Shown: positions 8,970-18,917, counted from the first letter of the stretch. The stretch is DNA of 64,000 bases from Gemmatimonadota bacterium (GCA_003223395.1 QHUZ01000022.1:1-64000), one strand, 5' to 3'. Translations and numbers: made by a program. Notes: a model not told the origin generated them from the letters alone.

Positions 8970-9674
8970 GTGAATCATACACGCGTCGGTTGGGTCGCTC
9001 TCGCGCTTACCCTTGGCGCGGCTGCCCTCGCCCGTTCCGCCGCCGGCCAGGCGGCAACGGATCAGGCGCGCATCTGCGCTCAGCTCCAGAACCGCACACC
9101 CGCCGTGGGAAGCTGGGCGAGTTACACCTGGACTGGTGGCCGGTCGAACGGCACCACGATGCGGATGGCCGTCGTGAGTCAGGAGCCGCAAGCCGGGAAG
9201 ACGTATTACTGGTACGAAGTGACCATCGCCGATCCCTCGCGGCCCAAAGACAAGATGATCTTGCAGATGTTGGTGGCGGGCCTCGCGGCGGGAAACGTTC
9301 GGGGCATCGTGATGAAGAGCGGACAACAGCCCGCGATGAAGCTGCCGCCACAGATGATCCAGATGGTGAACTCTTCTCCCGGGATGAACATGGCCGCAGA
9401 TCTCGCGCGCCAGTGTCAGGCGATGGAAGTCGTCGGCTGGGAGCGGGTCACCGTCCCTGGAGGCGAGTTCCGCGCGCTGCACATGCGTAGCACGGCGTCG
9501 GGGATGTTGTCCGAGGTCTGGCTGCAGCCGGATCTGCAATTCGCGATGGTGAAATCGGTGTTGAAAGATGGCGGGGCGATGGAGCTGGGAGCGCAGGGCA
9601 CCGACGCCAAGTCATCGATCACGGAGACGCCGGTCGAGATGCCGGGGTTACCGGGCGCCACGCCGCCGAACTAG
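8970..9674 (+). CDS. Hypothetical exported protein upstream of the oxidase operon
   Basis: A 234-residue protein with an N-terminal signal peptide (VNHTRVGWVALALTLGAAALARSAAGQ). The start chosen is GTG 8970, with AGGAG about 7 nt upstream. The ORF track extends to 8775 through the tRNA complement, which is not credible. The body has GSWASYTWTGG and YYWYEVTIADP strands and ends with a beta segment (GMLSEVWLQPDLQFAMVKSVLKDG) reminiscent of DUF4412-type exported proteins. I cannot assign a function. It lies 40 nt upstream of coxB and could share its transcript. Confidence 0.65.
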   Translation: MNHTRVGWVALALTLGAAALARSAAGQAATDQARICAQLQNRTPAVGSWASYTWTGGRSNGTTMRMAVVSQEPQAGKTYYWYEVTIADPSRPKDKMILQMLVAGLAAGNVRGIVMKSGQQPAMKLPPQMIQMVNSSPGMNMAADLARQCQAMEVVGWERVTVPGGEFRALHMRSTASGMLSEVWLQPDLQFAMVKSVLKDGGAMELGAQGTDAKSSITETPVEMPGLPGATPPN

Positions 9675-9714
9675 TCGCGTTGACGTGCTGCGGGGCGCCG
9701 TCTACTTTGACGCC

Positions 9715-10698
9715 GTGCCGTTAGTACTCGCCCTCCTCCTGCTCTTTCTCACCGCGTGCAGCGGGCAATTCCCGCAGTCGGTGTTCGAACCTCGATCCGA
9801 TTTCAGCACGGAGCTCGCCGGGCTCTTCACGAACATCTTCTGGTGGGCGGTCGGCGTCTTCGTGATCGTCGAGACGCTGCTCTTGATCGCGATTGCGCGC
9901 TATCGCGCCCGCCCCGGCGCAGCCGAGCCCAAGCCTGTGCACGGTCATACGGCGCTCGAGATCGGCTGGACGCTCGCGCCGGCCCTGATCCTCGTGTTCA
10001 TCGCCGTTCCCACGATGCGCACGATCTTCGCGACGGCAGGGCAGGCTCCGGAAGGTGCGTTGCGCGTCGAAGTCATCGGTCACCAGTGGTGGTGGGAGTA
10101 CCGCTACCCGACGTTAAACATCAGCGCGTACAACGAGCTGCACCTTCCCGTGGCGACGCCGATTCAGGTGGAGATGACGTCGGCAGACGTGATCCACAGC
10201 TTCTGGGTCCCGCGGCTGGGCGGCAAGCGCGATCTCATCCAGGGGCGCACCAACCGCATCGCGTTCCGCGCCGACTCGACGGGCGAGTATTGGGGTCAGT
10301 GTGCCGAGTTTTGCGGCGCCTCGCATGCCAATATGCGGCTCCGCGTGTTCGTGCAGTCGGACTCCGCGTTTCAGCGCTGGGTGGATCAGGAGCGGGCTGC
10401 TCCGGCGACGCCGGCCAAGGGCTCGCCCGCCGAAGCCGGGCTGCAAGTCTTCCGACGCAGCGCCTGCATCGGCTGCCACACGATTGCCGGCGTCGCGCAG
10501 GGGAAGATCGGTCCTGATCTGAGCCACGTCGGGGGCCGCGCGACCATCGCCGGTGCGCTGTTCCCCAATACCTCCGAAACGCTGCATCGCTGGATCATGA
10601 ATGCGCCCTCGCTCAAGCCGGGGGCGCTGATGCCGCCGCAGAACCTGTCGCCGCAGGACCTCGACGCGGTTGTAGCCTATCTGCAGAGCTTGAAATGA
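9715..10698 (+). CDS. coxB: Cytochrome c oxidase subunit II with fused cytochrome c (caa3 type)
   Basis: Accepts electrons and passes them to the CuA centre of the terminal oxidase. GTG 9715 gives a lipoprotein signal (VPLVLALLLLFLTAC). Two TM helices (NIFWWAVGVFVIVETLLLIA; EIGWTLAPALILVFIAV) precede the cupredoxin domain with QWWWEYRYP, the CuA ligand His in DVIHSFWVP, and C-x3-C plus His and Met in CAEFCGASHANM. A C-terminal class I cytochrome c domain follows, with CIGCH and distal Met in PGALMPPQNL. The fusion defines a caa3-type enzyme. The last 4 nt overlap coxA (ATGA). Confidence 0.96.
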   Translation: MPLVLALLLLFLTACSGQFPQSVFEPRSDFSTELAGLFTNIFWWAVGVFVIVETLLLIAIARYRARPGAAEPKPVHGHTALEIGWTLAPALILVFIAVPTMRTIFATAGQAPEGALRVEVIGHQWWWEYRYPTLNISAYNELHLPVATPIQVEMTSADVIHSFWVPRLGGKRDLIQGRTNRIAFRADSTGEYWGQCAEFCGASHANMRLRVFVQSDSAFQRWVDQERAAPATPAKGSPAEAGLQVFRRSACIGCHTIAGVAQGKIGPDLSHVGGRATIAGALFPNTSETLHRWIMNAPSLKPGALMPPQNLSPQDLDAVVAYLQSLK

Positions 10699-12488
10699 AG
10701 AGCTGGCTGACCACCACCGACCACAAGCGGATCGGCCTCCTCTATTTCTGGACGGCCTTCGGCTTTTTCATGATCGGTGGACTCGAGGCGCTCATCATCC
10801 GCGCCCAGCTGGTGCGTCCGGACGGTGGCCTCGGCGTGAGCGCCGAGACGTTCAATCAGCTGTTTACGATGCACGGCACGACGATGGTGTTCCTCGCGCT
10901 CATGCCGCTGTCGGCCGCGTTCTTCAATTACATCATCCCGCTGCAGATCGGCGCGCGCGACGTCGCCTTCCCGCGGCTCAATGCGTTCAGCTACTGGGTG
11001 TTCCTGCTGGGCGGGCTGTTCCTGAACGCGAGCTTTGTCGCGGGGCCGCTGTTCGGCGCGGATCGGCTGTCGGTCGCACCGGATGCCGGGTGGTTCGGGT
11101 ACGCCAACCTCACGTCGCGGCAGTTTTCCCCCGGACCGAACGTCGACTTCTGGCTCCTCGGCCTGCAGATCCTGGGGATCGCGTCACTCGCCGCGGGCTT
11201 CAACTTCGTCGTCACGATTCTCAACATGCGCGCGCCCGGTATGCGGATGCTGCGCTTGCCGCCGTTCACGTGGATGACGCTCATCACCCAGTTCCTCGTG
11301 ATCACCGCGTTCCCGGTGATTACCGTCGCCCTCGTCCTCTTGATGTTTGATCGCTTCTTCGGGACGCATTTCTTCCTGCCGGCGGGCGGCGGCGATCCGA
11401 TCCTGTGGCAGCACCTGTTCTGGATGTTCGGGCATCCCGAGGTTTACATCCTCATTCTGCCGGCCATGGGCATCATTTCGGAGGTGTTGCCGACGTTTTC
11501 CAAGAAGCCGCTGTTCGGCTACACCGTGGTCGTGTATTCGGGCGTGGTGATCGCCTTCCTCGGCTGGAGCGTGTGGAGTCACCACATGTTCTCCACCGGC
11601 CTCGGCCCGATCGCCGATTCGGTGTTCGCCGGCACGACCATGCTCATCGCCATTCCCACCGGGGTGAAGATCTTCAACTGGATCGGCACGCTCTGGGGTG
11701 GGCAGATCCGGTTCACGACCTCGCTGCTGTTCGCGGTCGGCTTTATCGCGATGTTCATCATCGGCGGGCTGTCGGGCGTGACCCACGCCTCCGCGCCGTC
11801 CGATCTGCAGCAGACCGACACGTATTACGTGGTCGCCCACATCCATTACGTCTTGTTCGGTGGCACCATCCTGGGACTGTTCTCGGGGATCTACTACTGG
11901 TGGCCGAAGATGACCGGCCGGTTTCTATCGGAGCGGATGGGCAAGGTGCATTTCTGGCTCACGCTGATCGGGATGAACCTGGCGTTCTTCCCGATGCACT
12001 TCTCCGGCCTGCTCGGCATGCCGCGGCGGATTTACACCTACTCGGCCGATCTGGGCGTCGCCCGCTTCAACCAGCTGTCCACCATTGGCGCTTTTCTCAT
12101 CGGGATCGCCACGCTCGTCTTCTTCTGGAACCTGCTGCGCACCCGTAGGCGGCCGAGCAACGCGCCGGCGAATCCGTGGGGCGGCGCGACGCTGGAATGG
12201 GCGATTTCATCGCCGCCGCCGGTCTACAACTTCACCGTGATTCCCACCGTGACGAGCCGTCTTCCGCTGTGGCAGACCGAGCGCCACGCGCCGATGGCGC
12301 CGCTGCCCGATCGGCCGCCCGCGCCGATTCACGTGCCGGGCGGTTCCTGGTGGCCGATGATTACGGCGTTCGGCCTCCCCATCATTGCGATCGGCGCGCT
12401 CGCTCACCTGATCCCCATCGTCCTCGCCGGCGCGGCGGTCGTGATCGTCGGGATCTACCGCTGGGCCTATGAGCCCTTCGAGATGTAG
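10695..12488 (+). CDS. coxA: Cytochrome c oxidase subunit I (haem-copper oxidase, A1 type)
   Basis: Catalytic subunit that reduces O2 and pumps protons, 597 residues with at least 12 TM helices. Ligands are visible: low-spin haem His in TMHGTTMVF, CuB His with cross-linked Tyr in FGHPEVYILI, the CuB His pair in SHHMFSTG, and haem His in VAHIHYVLFGG. The glutamate in GHPEVY marks the A1 proton-channel type. The C-terminal extension (WEWAIS-like region LEWAISSPPPVYNF) suits the large SUI form. It is coupled to coxB by an ATGA overlap, and coxC starts right after its stop. Confidence 0.98.
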   Translation: MKSWLTTTDHKRIGLLYFWTAFGFFMIGGLEALIIRAQLVRPDGGLGVSAETFNQLFTMHGTTMVFLALMPLSAAFFNYIIPLQIGARDVAFPRLNAFSYWVFLLGGLFLNASFVAGPLFGADRLSVAPDAGWFGYANLTSRQFSPGPNVDFWLLGLQILGIASLAAGFNFVVTILNMRAPGMRMLRLPPFTWMTLITQFLVITAFPVITVALVLLMFDRFFGTHFFLPAGGGDPILWQHLFWMFGHPEVYILILPAMGIISEVLPTFSKKPLFGYTVVVYSGVVIAFLGWSVWSHHMFSTGLGPIADSVFAGTTMLIAIPTGVKIFNWIGTLWGGQIRFTTSLLFAVGFIAMFIIGGLSGVTHASAPSDLQQTDTYYVVAHIHYVLFGGTILGLFSGIYYWWPKMTGRFLSERMGKVHFWLTLIGMNLAFFPMHFSGLLGMPRRIYTYSADLGVARFNQLSTIGAFLIGIATLVFFWNLLRTRRRPSNAPANPWGGATLEWAISSPPPVYNFTVIPTVTSRLPLWQTERHAPMAPLPDRPPAPIHVPGGSWWPMITAFGLPIIAIGALAHLIPIVLAGAAVVIVGIYRWAYEPFEM

Positions 12489-13070
12489 ATGACACACGGA
12501 TCGACGCACGCGACGAGTATGGGGGTCGACAACCGCAAGATGGCCTTCTGGGCCTTCATTGGCTCGGAATGCCTGCTCTTCGGCTCGCTGATCGCGACGT
12601 ATCTGGTTTACAAAGGCAGAAGCCTCGTCGGTCCATACCCGCACGAGATTCTGAATATCCCGTTCACGTCGTTCAGCACGTTCGACTTGCTCATGTCGAG
12701 TCTCGCGATGGTGCTCGCGCTTGCGGCGGTACAGCGCGGCGACATGAAGCAGGGCAAGCTGTGGCTGTTCGTCACCGCGCTGCTCGGGCTGATCTTTTTG
12801 GGAGGCCAGTTCTGGGAGTTCAGCCACTTCGTGCACGAGGGACTCGGCCTGACCACGAACCTGTTCGGCTCGACGTTCTACGTGCTGACGGGGACGCACG
12901 GTGCGCACGTCACCGTGGGCGTGATCTGGCTGCTGACGCTCTGGATCCAGGCGTTACGCGGCAAGCTCGGACCGCAGAACGCACTCACCGTCGAGATCAC
13001 CGGGCTGTATTGGCACTTCGTGGACGTCGTGTGGATCGTGATCTTTACCGTTGTGTACCTGATTCAATGA
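12489..13070 (+). CDS. coxC: Cytochrome c oxidase subunit III
   Basis: Structural subunit III of the oxidase, a short form of 193 residues with about five TM helices. Family landmarks include KMAFWAFIGSECLLFGSLIATYLVY at the N-terminus, GGQFWEFSHF, the LTGTHGAHVTVG helix and the C-terminal LYWHFVDVVWIVIFTVVYL. The start codon follows the coxA stop directly, and 10 nt separate it from coxD. Confidence 0.97.
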   Translation: MTHGSTHATSMGVDNRKMAFWAFIGSECLLFGSLIATYLVYKGRSLVGPYPHEILNIPFTSFSTFDLLMSSLAMVLALAAVQRGDMKQGKLWLFVTALLGLIFLGGQFWEFSHFVHEGLGLTTNLFGSTFYVLTGTHGAHVTVGVIWLLTLWIQALRGKLGPQNALTVEITGLYWHFVDVVWIVIFTVVYLIQ

Positions 13071-13080
13071 GGCAACAGGA

Positions 13081-13389
13081 ATGACCGAACAGACGGGCGC
13101 CCACGCCACGACGGGCACGTATCTGCGGATCGCCGCGATCCTCGTGATGATCACGCTGATCGAAGTGGGCGTTTTCTACGTTCCCGCCTTCCAAAGCGTC
13201 CTCGTGCCGGTCTTGCTGGTGCTGTCGGCCGTGAAGTTCACGCTCGTGGTGATGTTCTATATGCACTTGAAATTCGATAATCGCTTCTTCGCGTTCTTAT
13301 TTGGCGGACCGCTGCTGCTGGGTTTTGCCGTGGTCGTGAGCCTCCTCTTGATCTTCTATGGAGCGATTCGCCTTCGCACTGGCATGTGA
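13081..13389 (+). CDS. coxD: Cytochrome c oxidase subunit IV-type small membrane protein
   Basis: A 102-residue protein with three TM helices, of the prokaryotic COX4 type that stabilises the oxidase core. Visible are YLRIAAILVMITLIEVGVFY, LVPVLLVLSAVKFTLVVMFYMHLKFD (the VMFYMHLK motif is typical) and a third helix LLGFAVVVSLLLIFYG. An RBS-like stretch (GGCAACAGGA) precedes the ATG. It overlaps ctaG through ATGTGA. Confidence 0.9.
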   Translation: MTEQTGAHATTGTYLRIAAILVMITLIEVGVFYVPAFQSVLVPVLLVLSAVKFTLVVMFYMHLKFDNRFFAFLFGGPLLLGFAVVVSLLLIFYGAIRLRTGM

Positions 13390-14198
13390 GCCCCTGGAAT
13401 AGGTGGGATCTTCATCCCAGCGTGATCATAGGGCTCGCTCTCCTGGGCGGGCTCTACGTCTTTTTAGGCGGTCTCACGTCGGCACGTCGGCACGTCGCAA
13501 GCTTCGTCGGTGCGCTGGCGGTGTTGTTCCTTGCCCTCAACGGGCCGCTGCACAATCTCTCCGATACCTATCTCTTCTGCGCGCACATGGCGCAGCACCT
13601 GTTGCTGACGCTGGTGTTCCCACCGCTGCTGCTGTACGGCACGCCGGCGCACGTCATCCGGCCCTTGCTGCGCCCGCGGTGGGTGATGGCCCTGGGGCGA
13701 GTCGTCACGCGGCCGCTGGCGGCGGCGCTGGTGTTCACGGGTCCGATCGTGATCTGGCACGTGCCGAGTCTCTACGAGGCTGCGCTCCGTCACCACAACC
13801 TGCACATCGTCCAGCACGTCGTATTTCTGACGACGGCGGTGATCATGTGGTGGCCGGTGCTGTCCCCCGTACCCGAGCTGCCGCGGATCCCGCACCTGCT
13901 CCAGATGCTGTACCTGTTTCTGTTGGGCATCCCGATGTCGGTGACCGGGGCGCTGATCACGCTGTCCGACTCGGTCCTCTATCCCTTTTACGCGGCGGCA
14001 CCGAGGGTGGGCCGGTTATCGGCGCTCTACGATCAACAGACCGGTGGCTTGCTGATGTGGGTGCTGGGCGGATTGATGCTGTGGATCGTGATGACTGTGA
14101 TCTGGTTCCGATACTCCATCTGGGATCAACGGGGCGACGCCGAAACCAAAGTCCCTGACGAAGCCTACTCCCCGTCCTCGGTTTCGCCGAGGGGGTGA
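13386..14198 (+). CDS. ctaG: CtaG/caa3 family cytochrome oxidase assembly membrane protein
   Basis: A 270-residue polytopic membrane protein of the caa3_CtaG family, needed for caa3 oxidase assembly or copper handling in relatives such as Bacillus. The conserved His-rich helices are clear: GPLHNLSDTYLFCAHMAQHLLLTL, PPLLLYGTPAHV, IWHVPSLYEAALRHHNLHIVQHVVF, and TGGLLMWVLGG near the end. The GTG start overlaps the coxD stop. The C-terminal tail (RGDAETKVPDEAY) overlaps the convergent gene by 34 nt. Confidence 0.92.
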   Translation: MSPWNRWDLHPSVIIGLALLGGLYVFLGGLTSARRHVASFVGALAVLFLALNGPLHNLSDTYLFCAHMAQHLLLTLVFPPLLLYGTPAHVIRPLLRPRWVMALGRVVTRPLAAALVFTGPIVIWHVPSLYEAALRHHNLHIVQHVVFLTTAVIMWWPVLSPVPELPRIPHLLQMLYLFLLGIPMSVTGALITLSDSVLYPFYAAAPRVGRLSALYDQQTGGLLMWVLGGLMLWIVMTVIWFRYSIWDQRGDAETKVPDEAYSPSSVSPRG

Positions 14199-14668
14199 CG
14201 GCGCAACTCCTCTCCGATTCGAGGATGCTCCCGCCAGAGGTAATAGCCCATTGCGAAAGCGGCCAATCCATTGCCGATCGCGACGTTCCACCACGCCAGG
14301 TAGCCGAGGAGCGGTTTGGCGAGCAGGGCCACGAGGATGTAGAATCCCACCTCGAAGAAGCAGAAGCCCACGATCACGAGAAACAGGGTAGAGGGCGCGT
14401 ACTCGACCTCGGCGGCCAGGGCGGCGGCGACGCAGCCCACGACCACGAACGCGCTGACGTGAATCATCGTATACCCGAAGATGCGGGCGGGCTCGATGAT
14501 GACGTGCTCCGATCCCGTCGCCCCCCAGAATACTGCGCTGCCGAGCATGGCCGGTGTGAAGAGCGGCTGGCCGTTGATCAAGTCCACGGCGAGAAACCAG
14601 ACTGCGACGGCCGCCGCCCCGATGCATCCGGCGATGAAGCCTTCGCGCAGAATGCGGTTCAAGTCCAT
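14165..14668 (-). CDS. Hypothetical four-TM membrane protein
   Basis: A 167-residue integral membrane protein with about four predicted helices (FIAGCIGAAAVAVWFLAVDLI; MIHVSAFVVVGCVAAALAAEV; LFLVIVGFCFFEVGFYILVALL; LAWWNVAIGNGLAAFAMGYYLW) and a charged tail. I do not recognise a named family. It is divergent from the membrane protein at 14717 (48-nt spacer) and convergent with ctaG. Context gives no clear role beyond proximity to respiratory genes. Confidence 0.7.
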   Translation of the reverse strand: MDLNRILREGFIAGCIGAAAVAVWFLAVDLINGQPLFTPAMLGSAVFWGATGSEHVIIEPARIFGYTMIHVSAFVVVGCVAAALAAEVEYAPSTLFLVIVGFCFFEVGFYILVALLAKPLLGYLAWWNVAIGNGLAAFAMGYYLWREHPRIGEELRRHPLGETEDGE

Positions 14669-14716
14669 GTCGGCTCAATATATCGCCGGACGGATGGGCT
14701 GCTAGATTAAGGCCCC

Positions 14717-15379
14717 ATGATCGTGACACGGCGCCCGCTCTTTTACGGATCGTGCCTCCTCGTCGGGACGTTGTTGTTCGGCGTCGCGGGCGCCAATCAT
14801 CCGATCCTCACCGGCGATGGCGCCGCGCAGCTCGGCATGATCGCGCAGACGAGCGGCTGGCGCCTCATGCACTGGGCGCTGCTGTTCGGTCTCGCATTCA
14901 TGTACGCTGGGTTGGTCGGCGTGGGACTGCGTCACACCGAAACCGCCGGGGCGACGCCGGCTCGCGCGGGCGCGTTGATCGGAGCGTTCGCATTCGCGGT
15001 CTGGTCCCTCAACATTCTTTTCATGGTCGGCGCGGGCTGGCAGCTCGCCCACGCGTACACCGCGTCCGACACGGGACTCACCGGCACGCATGCGGTGTTC
15101 GTGTACGACATGCTCCATCCCATGGGACTCGCGGCCGAGCGGCTCGCGACGTTCTTGCTAGGACTCGTGGCCTACACGTTCGGTTGGACGATCCGCAACG
15201 GCGGAGTCTGGCCGAAATGGCTGGCGTGGATAGCGTGGGGAGTGGCACTGGTTGACGGCGTCGTCGCCATAGTATTCAGCGAGTTCTCGCCGATCATGTA
15301 CTACGGCCAGGCGCTGTTCGTCATCTGGCTGGCGGCGACCGCCGTCGTAATGCTGGCGGAGCGCCGTCAGCCACAATAA
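14717..15379 (+). CDS. Hypothetical membrane protein (six or more TM helices)
   Basis: A 220-residue polytopic protein with helices at LFYGSCLLVGTLLFGVAGA, MHWALLFGLAFMYAGLVGVG, AFAFAVWSLNILFMVGAGWQL, LATFLLGLVAYTFGWTI, WLAWIAWGVALVDGVVAIVF and QALFVIWLAATAVVML. Histidines and small residues dot the helices, but there is no recognisable redox or transport motif. A strong hairpin terminator follows at once (15383-15402), so this is a single-gene or last-gene transcript. Confidence 0.7.
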   Translation: MIVTRRPLFYGSCLLVGTLLFGVAGANHPILTGDGAAQLGMIAQTSGWRLMHWALLFGLAFMYAGLVGVGLRHTETAGATPARAGALIGAFAFAVWSLNILFMVGAGWQLAHAYTASDTGLTGTHAVFVYDMLHPMGLAAERLATFLLGLVAYTFGWTIRNGGVWPKWLAWIAWGVALVDGVVAIVFSEFSPIMYYGQALFVIWLAATAVVMLAERRQPQ

Positions 15380-15382
15380 AAA

Positions 15383-15402
15383 GGGCCCTCGGTTGAGGGC
15401 CC
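15383..15402. terminator. Bidirectional intrinsic terminator
   Basis: A perfect 8-bp GC stem GGGCCCTC with loop GGTT and arm GAGGGCCC. It is preceded by AAAAA on the plus strand (a U tract for minus-strand transcripts) and followed by CCTATTCT. It sits between the convergent membrane-protein gene (stop 15379) and the protease gene (stop 15429), so it can terminate both. Confidence 0.85.
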
Positions 15403-15428
15403 CTATTCTAGTGCGACTTGAGCGTGAA

Positions 15429-16970
15429 CTACTGTCTGCGTAACCGCACGACCCGCGGTTGCCAGCCGTCCCCGGTCCGTGACAGCACCGTGAGCATCAA
15501 GATGTCACCGGATCTCGTGGATGCCAGCGCTCTGTGAAGCTCTGCCCGGGTTCGTGTGGCCTGGCCATTGACGCGGAGGATGATATCGGGGCCTCCGATA
15601 CTGGCATCGGCGAGTCGTTCGTAAGCGGGACCATCCGGAGAGACCTGCGTGACCACAAGGCCGCCTCCGCTCCGGATCACCGGGCTGAGTTGGGCATCAC
15701 GCGCATCCTCCTGCGAGAGCGGCTCCACCGAGATGCCAAGCGCCTGCTCAGATGGGGCTGAATCCCGGCTTGGGCGGTCTTCATTGGTGTTAGCCGTTTC
15801 CGATTCGCTGCCAGGCGCCGCGGTCAGCGTGACCGGAATTGTCTTCCTTGCGCCTCCCTTCCTCGCCACCGTAACCTGGACGGTCTCACCGGGCTTCTTA
15901 AACCCAACACGCTGCTGTAGCTGGGCGACCGCTTCGACCGGCTGACCGTCGATCGCGATGATGACATCCCCCTCTTGAAGACCAGCGCGCTTGGCAGGAG
16001 CGTCGTCGGTCGTGAATCCCTGCACGACCGCGCCCTTGATGTCAGGCAGCTTGACGTCCTCCGCATCCTCTTGCCGCACCGGCAGTACCGACACGCCTAT
16101 GACGGATCGCTCGACATGGCCGGTCGCAATCAGCTGTGTCATCACGGTCTTGGCGATGTTGATCGGGATCGCAAACCCGTACCCGTTATACAACCCGGTC
16201 TCACTGGCGATGGCCGAATTGATGCCGATGACCTCGCCGCGCACGTTGACCAACGGTCCTCCCGAATTGCCGGGATTGATGGCCGCGTCTGTCTGGATGA
16301 AGTCTTGAATCGCAAGCCCGCCTGAATTCAGCCCCTGTAACCCCCGGCCCTTGGCACTCACGATTCCTGCCGTCACCGTGAACGTGAAGGCCTCACCGAG
16401 CGGATTACCGATCGCGAGTACCCAGTTGCCGATCTTGGTGGAGTCAGCATCGCCGAGCCGCACCGTGGGCAACCCGGTTGTCTGGATCTTGATGACGGCG
16501 ATGTCCGTGTTCGGATCCGTGCCAATTGTCTTGGCGGTGAACTCCCGGTTGTCGAGCAGCCGCACCGTCACGCGGTCCGCGCCTTGGACGACGTGATTGT
16601 TGGTCAGGATGTAGCCGTCCTGGGAGACAATGAAACCCGACCCGGATCCCTGCTCGACCTGGGGACGGCGCGGGGCGTTGAAGAAGTCGTCGAAACTCGG
16701 CACACGCCGGCTGGAGACCCGCTCGCGGCGCTCTGATTTGATGAATACCACCGCCGGCTTCACATGCTCGGCGACCGAGGCAAAGGCGTCGCCTAGATCG
16801 ACCGCCGCCTTCGCTTGCGGTAGCGGCCGGCTCGTGTCCTGGAGCACTGACCGGACCGCGGCTTCGCCGCGCGTCGGCAAGCGGAACGCCGAGGCGAATG
16901 CCAGACCCAGCGCAAACGCCATTGCCACCAACGTGCCGAATTTCAACCAATCCCGCGTCTTCCCCGACAT
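15429..16970 (-). CDS. Do-family periplasmic serine protease (DegP/HtrA type)
   Basis: Envelope quality-control protease/chaperone of 513 residues. It has an N-terminal membrane anchor/signal (LVAMAFALGLAFASAF), then a trypsin-like domain with catalytic His in ILTNNHVV, Asp in NTDIAVIKI and Ser in PGNSGGPLV. Two PDZ domains follow: PDZ1 around GISVLPVRQEDAEDV ... AGLQEGDVIIAIDG, and PDZ2 from GISVEPLSQEDARDA to the end. PDZ2's carboxylate loop is divergent. It starts 12 nt after the dnaK stop, so it is probably co-transcribed with this chaperone. Confidence 0.93.
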   Translation of the reverse strand: MSGKTRDWLKFGTLVAMAFALGLAFASAFRLPTRGEAAVRSVLQDTSRPLPQAKAAVDLGDAFASVAEHVKPAVVFIKSERRERVSSRRVPSFDDFFNAPRRPQVEQGSGSGFIVSQDGYILTNNHVVQGADRVTVRLLDNREFTAKTIGTDPNTDIAVIKIQTTGLPTVRLGDADSTKIGNWVLAIGNPLGEAFTFTVTAGIVSAKGRGLQGLNSGGLAIQDFIQTDAAINPGNSGGPLVNVRGEVIGINSAIASETGLYNGYGFAIPINIAKTVMTQLIATGHVERSVIGVSVLPVRQEDAEDVKLPDIKGAVVQGFTTDDAPAKRAGLQEGDVIIAIDGQPVEAVAQLQQRVGFKKPGETVQVTVARKGGARKTIPVTLTAAPGSESETANTNEDRPSRDSAPSEQALGISVEPLSQEDARDAQLSPVIRSGGGLVVTQVSPDGPAYERLADASIGGPDIILRVNGQATRTRAELHRALASTRSGDILMLTVLSRTGDGWQPRVVRLRRQ

Positions 16971-16982
16971 CAGCGCCCCCTT

Positions 16983-18917
16983 TTAAGACTTCTTCGATTT
17001 ATCGTCGTCCATGATTTCGTAATCAGCATCCACGACCTTGTCATCTTTCTTTGATTCGGCCCCAGGTTGCGCCCCCGCCGCCCCTTCGCCACCCGGCGCG
17101 CCCGCATCGGCCGTCCCACGCGCCGCGTACAGTGACGCGCCCGCCGCTGAATATGCCTGCTGCAGCTCGTCCAGTGCTTTGCTGATTTCGTCAGCATTTC
17201 CGCTGCGCAGGGCCGCCTGCGCCGCCTGAATGGCGGCATCGAGCCGGGATTTGAGGCCCGCCTCCAGCTTATCGACCCACTCCTTGGACTCTTTGGTCAC
17301 CTGGTAAACCATGTTATCGAGCCGGTTACGCTGCTCGATCACATCGCGCCGCTTCTTGTCTTCCTGCGCGTGCGCTTCGGCGTCCTTCACCATCTTGTCG
17401 ATGTCCTTATCTGCGAGTCCGGACGACGCCTCGATCCGGATCTTCTGCTCCTTGCCCGTCGCCTTGTCCTTGGCTGAAACGTGCAAGATACCGTTCGCGT
17501 CGATGTCGAACGTCACCTCGACCTGCGGGATGCCGCGCGGAGCCGGTGGAATACCGGTGAGCTGGAACTTGCCGATGGTGCGGTTGTCCTGCGCCATCTG
17601 GCGCTCGCCCTGCAGCACATGGATTTCGACCGTCGTCTGGTTGTCCTCAGCCGTCGAGAATACCTCAGACTTCTTGGTCGGAATCGTGGTGTTGCGGGGG
17701 ATGAGGACCGTCGTCACGCCACCCAGCGTCTCGATGCCGAGCGACAGCGGTGTGACATCGAGCAGCAGGACGTCCTTCACCTCGCCGGCGAGCACGCCCC
17801 CCTGAATCGCGGCCCCGATCGCCACCACTTCGTCGGGGTTCACGCCCTTGTGGGGCTCCTTGCCGAAGAAGCTCTTGACGATCTCCTGGACCTTCGGCAT
17901 GCGCGTTTGGCCACCGACCAGGATGACTTCGTTGATGTCGCCCGGCTTGAGGCCGGCGTCCGTCAGGGCCTGCTGCATCGGCGGAATCGTCCGCTTCACC
18001 AGATCGTCCACCAGCTGTTCGAGTTTCGCACGCGTGAGCGAGAGATTCAGGTGCTTCGGACCGGACTGATCGGCGGTGATGAAGGGGAGATTGATTTCGG
18101 TCTGCATCACGGTCGACAGCTCCATCTTCGCCTTTTCGGCGGCTTCCTTCAGCCGCTGCAGCGCCATCGGATCCTTGGAGAGGTCGATTCCCTGGTCACG
18201 CTTGAACTCTCCCACCAACCATTCCATGACCCGGGCATCGAAATCGTCGCCACCCAGGTGGGTGTCGCCGTTCGTGCTCTTCACCTCGAACACGCCTTCG
18301 GCGAGCTCGAGGACCGAGATGTCGTAGGTACCGCCGCCCAGGTCGTAGACCGCGATCTTCTCTTCCTTCTTCTTGTCGAGTCCGTACGCGAGGGCGGAAG
18401 CCGTCGGCTCATTGATGATGCGGACCACGTCGAGGCCCGCGATCTTGCCGGCGTCCTTCGTCGCCTGCCGCTGCGAGTCGTTGAAGTATGCCGGCACGGT
18501 GATGACCGCCTTCTCGACCTTGTGGCCGAGGTAGTCTTCGGCAGTCTGCCGCATCTTCTGGAGAATCATGGCCGAAATCTCGGGCGGCGCGTACTGCTTG
18601 CCGCTGATTTCTACAGCGACCAGTCCGTTCTGGCCGCGGACCACTTTGTACGGAACGCGCTTGATCTCTTCGCTGACCTCTTCGTAGCGCCGTCCCATGA
18701 AGCGTTTGATCGAGAAGACCGTGTTCTGCGGGTTGGTCACCGCCTGCCGCTTGGCTACCTGCCCAACGAGTCGCTCACCGTCTTTCGTGAAGGCGACCAC
18801 CGAGGGGGTTGTCCGCCCGCCCTCGGCGTTGGGGATGACAACGGGATCGCCACCTTCCATGACCGCTACGACGGAATTGGTCGTCCCGAGGTCAATGCCA
18901 ATGATCTTCTCAGCCAT
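16983..18917 (-). CDS. dnaK: Chaperone protein DnaK (Hsp70)
   Basis: Hsp70 chaperone of 644 residues. ATM 18917 ([20 protein letters not shown]) is chosen over the longer ORF start, with AGGAG just upstream. The phosphate-binding loop GIDLGTTNS, signatures [10 protein letters not shown]-like [13 protein letters not shown] and [13 protein letters not shown], the substrate-binding domain and the C-terminal lid are all present, with an acidic C-terminal motif [12 protein letters not shown]. No dnaJ/grpE adjoins it. The Do protease gene follows closely. Confidence 0.98.
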   Translation of the reverse strand: MAEKIIGIDLGTTNSVVAVMEGGDPVVIPNAEGGRTTPSVVAFTKDGERLVGQVAKRQAVTNPQNTVFSIKRFMGRRYEEVSEEIKRVPYKVVRGQNGLVAVEISGKQYAPPEISAMILQKMRQTAEDYLGHKVEKAVITVPAYFNDSQRQATKDAGKIAGLDVVRIINEPTASALAYGLDKKKEEKIAVYDLGGGTYDISVLELAEGVFEVKSTNGDTHLGGDDFDARVMEWLVGEFKRDQGIDLSKDPMALQRLKEAAEKAKMELSTVMQTEINLPFITADQSGPKHLNLSLTRAKLEQLVDDLVKRTIPPMQQALTDAGLKPGDINEVILVGGQTRMPKVQEIVKSFFGKEPHKGVNPDEVVAIGAAIQGGVLAGEVKDVLLLDVTPLSLGIETLGGVTTVLIPRNTTIPTKKSEVFSTAEDNQTTVEIHVLQGERQMAQDNRTIGKFQLTGIPPAPRGIPQVEVTFDIDANGILHVSAKDKATGKEQKIRIEASSGLADKDIDKMVKDAEAHAQEDKKRRDVIEQRNRLDNMVYQVTKESKEWVDKLEAGLKSRLDAAIQAAQAALRSGNADEISKALDELQQAYSAAGASLYAARGTADAGAPGGEGAAGAQPGAESKKDDKVVDADYEIMDDDKSKKS